NCBI GenBank assembly: GCA_030917665.1
Contig: JAUPUH010000036.1
Coordinates: 1-5,465, forward strand
Direction of reading: 5' to 3'
DNA: 5,465 bases
Origin: Patescibacteria group bacterium
Lineage (GTDB): Bacteria; Patescibacteriota; Minisyncoccia; Phycocordibacterales; PALSA-1337
Position 1 is the first letter of the stretch; each line of letters opens with the position of its first letter. Below, piece by piece: positions 4,466 to 5,465 of this stretch. A program made the position numbers and the translations under genes. Under the pieces are notes generated by a model, which worked only from the letters and a program-made list of their open reading frames with translations, searched no databases and was not told the origin of the DNA.

Positions 4466-5107
4466 ATGAACAACAAAAAAATTCCAACTACCGCTGGAGC
4501 AATCCTATTGATTATGATAGCAATTACAGTGGGTATATTTGTGTGGGCGTATGAAAAGGGACAGGATTGGGGTACGGTCACGATACAGCCACCAGTTTTG
4601 AATAACGGACAGAAAGATTCAATCACTGAAGTTGCTCTAACTGAACCAATGAGTGAATGGAAAACGTACTCAGATGAAGAATTCGGTTTTCAATTTAAAT
4701 ATCCTGAAACCTTTAACGTAAAATTTCTTAGTCACTACTCAATAGGCGATTCTTCAAAAGAGTGGGTAAGTTTTTCAGTTAAAAAATGGAAGGGGTACGT
4801 TATCAAAGAGAATACACCAGGAACTTTTTGGGAAAAAGCCTCTTATGCAGACTGGAAGTACTTTTCTGATAATCTCAAAAATATTCCTCTTGGAAAATGC
4901 AGCGACGAAGCTATATCGCATATTACTGGAAAAACAGTGGCGGATGTACCGAAAACCTGCATTATTAGTAGGCAAGGAGATCTCCTCAGGGTTGAAACTG
5001 ATAATCGTATAATTTACTTTACAAAAGATGTTGAAATTCAGTGGGAATTAAATCAAGATAATAAAAACCTTGTAGATAAAATAACTTCAACTTTTGTATT
5101 AAAGTAA
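4466..5107 (+). CDS. Membrane-anchored PsbP-like protein, paralogue 2
   Basis: A 213-aa protein with a basic N-terminus, one membrane helix (about 8-29), a short linker and an extracytoplasmic domain beginning WKTYSDEEFGFQFKYPETF (65-83). This aligns with residues 85-103 of the first paralogue. It ends ITSTFVLK, parallel to ISTMSFIK there. Cys145 and Cys165 could form a disulfide outside the cell; the paralogue's only domain cysteine (Cys199) is not obviously equivalent. The middle of the domain has diverged greatly. Function is unknown; a cell-surface or envelope role is inferred from the anchor only. The gene has its own extended -10 promoter and a terminator at 5134-5167. Confidence 0.8.
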   Translation: MNNKKIPTTAGAILLIMIAITVGIFVWAYEKGQDWGTVTIQPPVLNNGQKDSITEVALTEPMSEWKTYSDEEFGFQFKYPETFNVKFLSHYSIGDSSKEWVSFSVKKWKGYVIKENTPGTFWEKASYADWKYFSDNLKNIPLGKCSDEAISHITGKTVADVPKTCIISRQGDLLRVETDNRIIYFTKDVEIQWELNQDNKNLVDKITSTFVLK

Positions 5108-5133
5108 GTCTATTTAAAAAAATTATAATAAAA

Positions 5134-5167
5134 AAACTCCCTATCAAATATTCCCGATAGGGAGTTT
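5134..5167. terminator. Bidirectional terminator between PsbP-like and M23 genes
   Basis: AAACTCCCTATC (5134-5145) pairs perfectly with GATAGGGAGTTT (5156-5167) around a 10-nt loop. On the minus strand the stem is followed by a T run (GAGTTTTTTTATT), making a strong intrinsic terminator for the M23 gene. On plus, GTCTTT follows, which is weaker. It lies between convergent genes. Confidence 0.88.
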
Positions 5168-5193
5168 GTCTTTGCAGACGCTACTGGGAAGAA

Positions 5194-5465
5194 TCAGTGC
5201 TGCCAGAGGACGTTGTTCGTTCCATCACCGTAGGGGTCAACCCGAGTCCATGCCCCGCTTACCTTCTTGTACACCTCGAGGTGCATATGGTTTGCGGTGC
5301 CAGCGCCCACGCTCCCTACATCGGCGATATACTGACCCCGAGTCACGATTACATACCCCTGTGATGCGATGGTTGACCAAACAACTGTGTTCTCCAAGTT
5401 GTTGCTATGGAGGAAAACAGTCATGTAGTCATCGGTTGTTCCGTTGATGTACTCCGTGTGGAAGA
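5194..5465 (-). CDS. M23-family metallopeptidase, C-terminal part (partial)
   Basis: Only the last 89 residues are in the window; the reading frame is open to the right edge. The visible part has the end of an M23 (LytM-type, lysostaphin-like) fold: YMTVFLHS in place of the usual Y-x-H strand, a GQYIADVGSVGAGTANHMHLEVY segment matching the family's GQ-x-IG-x-VG-x-T-G-x-x-HLHFE block, and a closing VDPYGDG. The HMH pair supplies the usual catalytic and zinc-binding histidines; the upstream H-x-x-x-D ligands would lie beyond the window. M23 enzymes cut peptide cross-links in peptidoglycan, so export to the envelope is expected, but no signal peptide can be seen. The ATG at 5422-5424 is internal, since homology continues upstream of it. 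Confidence 0.88.
   Translation of the reverse strand, partial: FHTEYINGTTDDYMTVFLHSNNLENTVVWSTIASQGYVIVTRGQYIADVGSVGAGTANHMHLEVYKKVSGAWTRVDPYGDGTNNVLWQH

Noticed and set aside
5166..5447. Plus-strand reading frame opposite the M23 gene
   Set aside because: The minus strand carries clear M23 motifs. The plus frame is Arg/Ser/Pro-rich with no recognisable domain and starts inside a terminator stem.

Overview
The window looks like an accessory, cassette-like stretch of a small-genome bacterium, most plausibly a Candidate Phyla Radiation (Patescibacteria/Parcubacteria-like) genome. The clues are short hypothetical genes, mostly without Shine-Dalgarno sequences, extended -10 promoters (TGGTATAAT), two membrane-anchored PsbP-like proteins of a type common in that group, and a tRNA without an encoded CCA. 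This is an inference from style; no taxonomic marker gene is present.

Layout. A 222-bp element (repeat A, 1-222) opens the window and recurs in direct orientation at 3125-3346 (repeat B, about 95% identical). Each copy is a long A/T-rich terminator hairpin followed by a roughly 150-nt structured RNA-like domain that ends in a tRNA-3'-end-like sequence. The interval between the copies carries a small three-pass membrane protein (241-597, +), a membrane-anchored DUF2726 nuclease-like protein (818-1348, -), an unrecognised 313-aa protein (1598-2539, +) and a HEPN-like protein with an R-x4-H motif (2615-3124, +). A bidirectional terminator separates the first two genes. The 1349-1597 intergenic region holds two head-to-head -10 boxes inside a dyad and a structured leader RNA candidate on the minus strand.

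Right of repeat B come a GAAA-loop terminator, an extended -10 promoter and a PsbP-like gene (3421-4122), then a tRNA-Gln(CUG) with a damaged acceptor stem (4224-4294). A second promoter of the same design drives a second PsbP-like gene (4466-5107). The window closes with a bidirectional terminator and the 3' end of a minus-strand M23-family metallopeptidase that runs off the right edge.

Main observation. All three forward genes between the repeats are followed by a copy of a short tag (core GTTCCAAC-T/A-TCGTC, ending CAGCTGA or CAACTGA). Repeats A and B and the tRNA end in related sequence (GTTCGA...CCCCAGC). The HEPN gene even takes its last codons and stop from such a tag. This resembles a gene-cassette array whose boundaries derive from tRNA 3' ends, but no integrase is visible here, so mobility is a hypothesis. 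The DUF2726, 313-aa and HEPN proteins might form or belong to defence functions; the sequence alone does not prove it.
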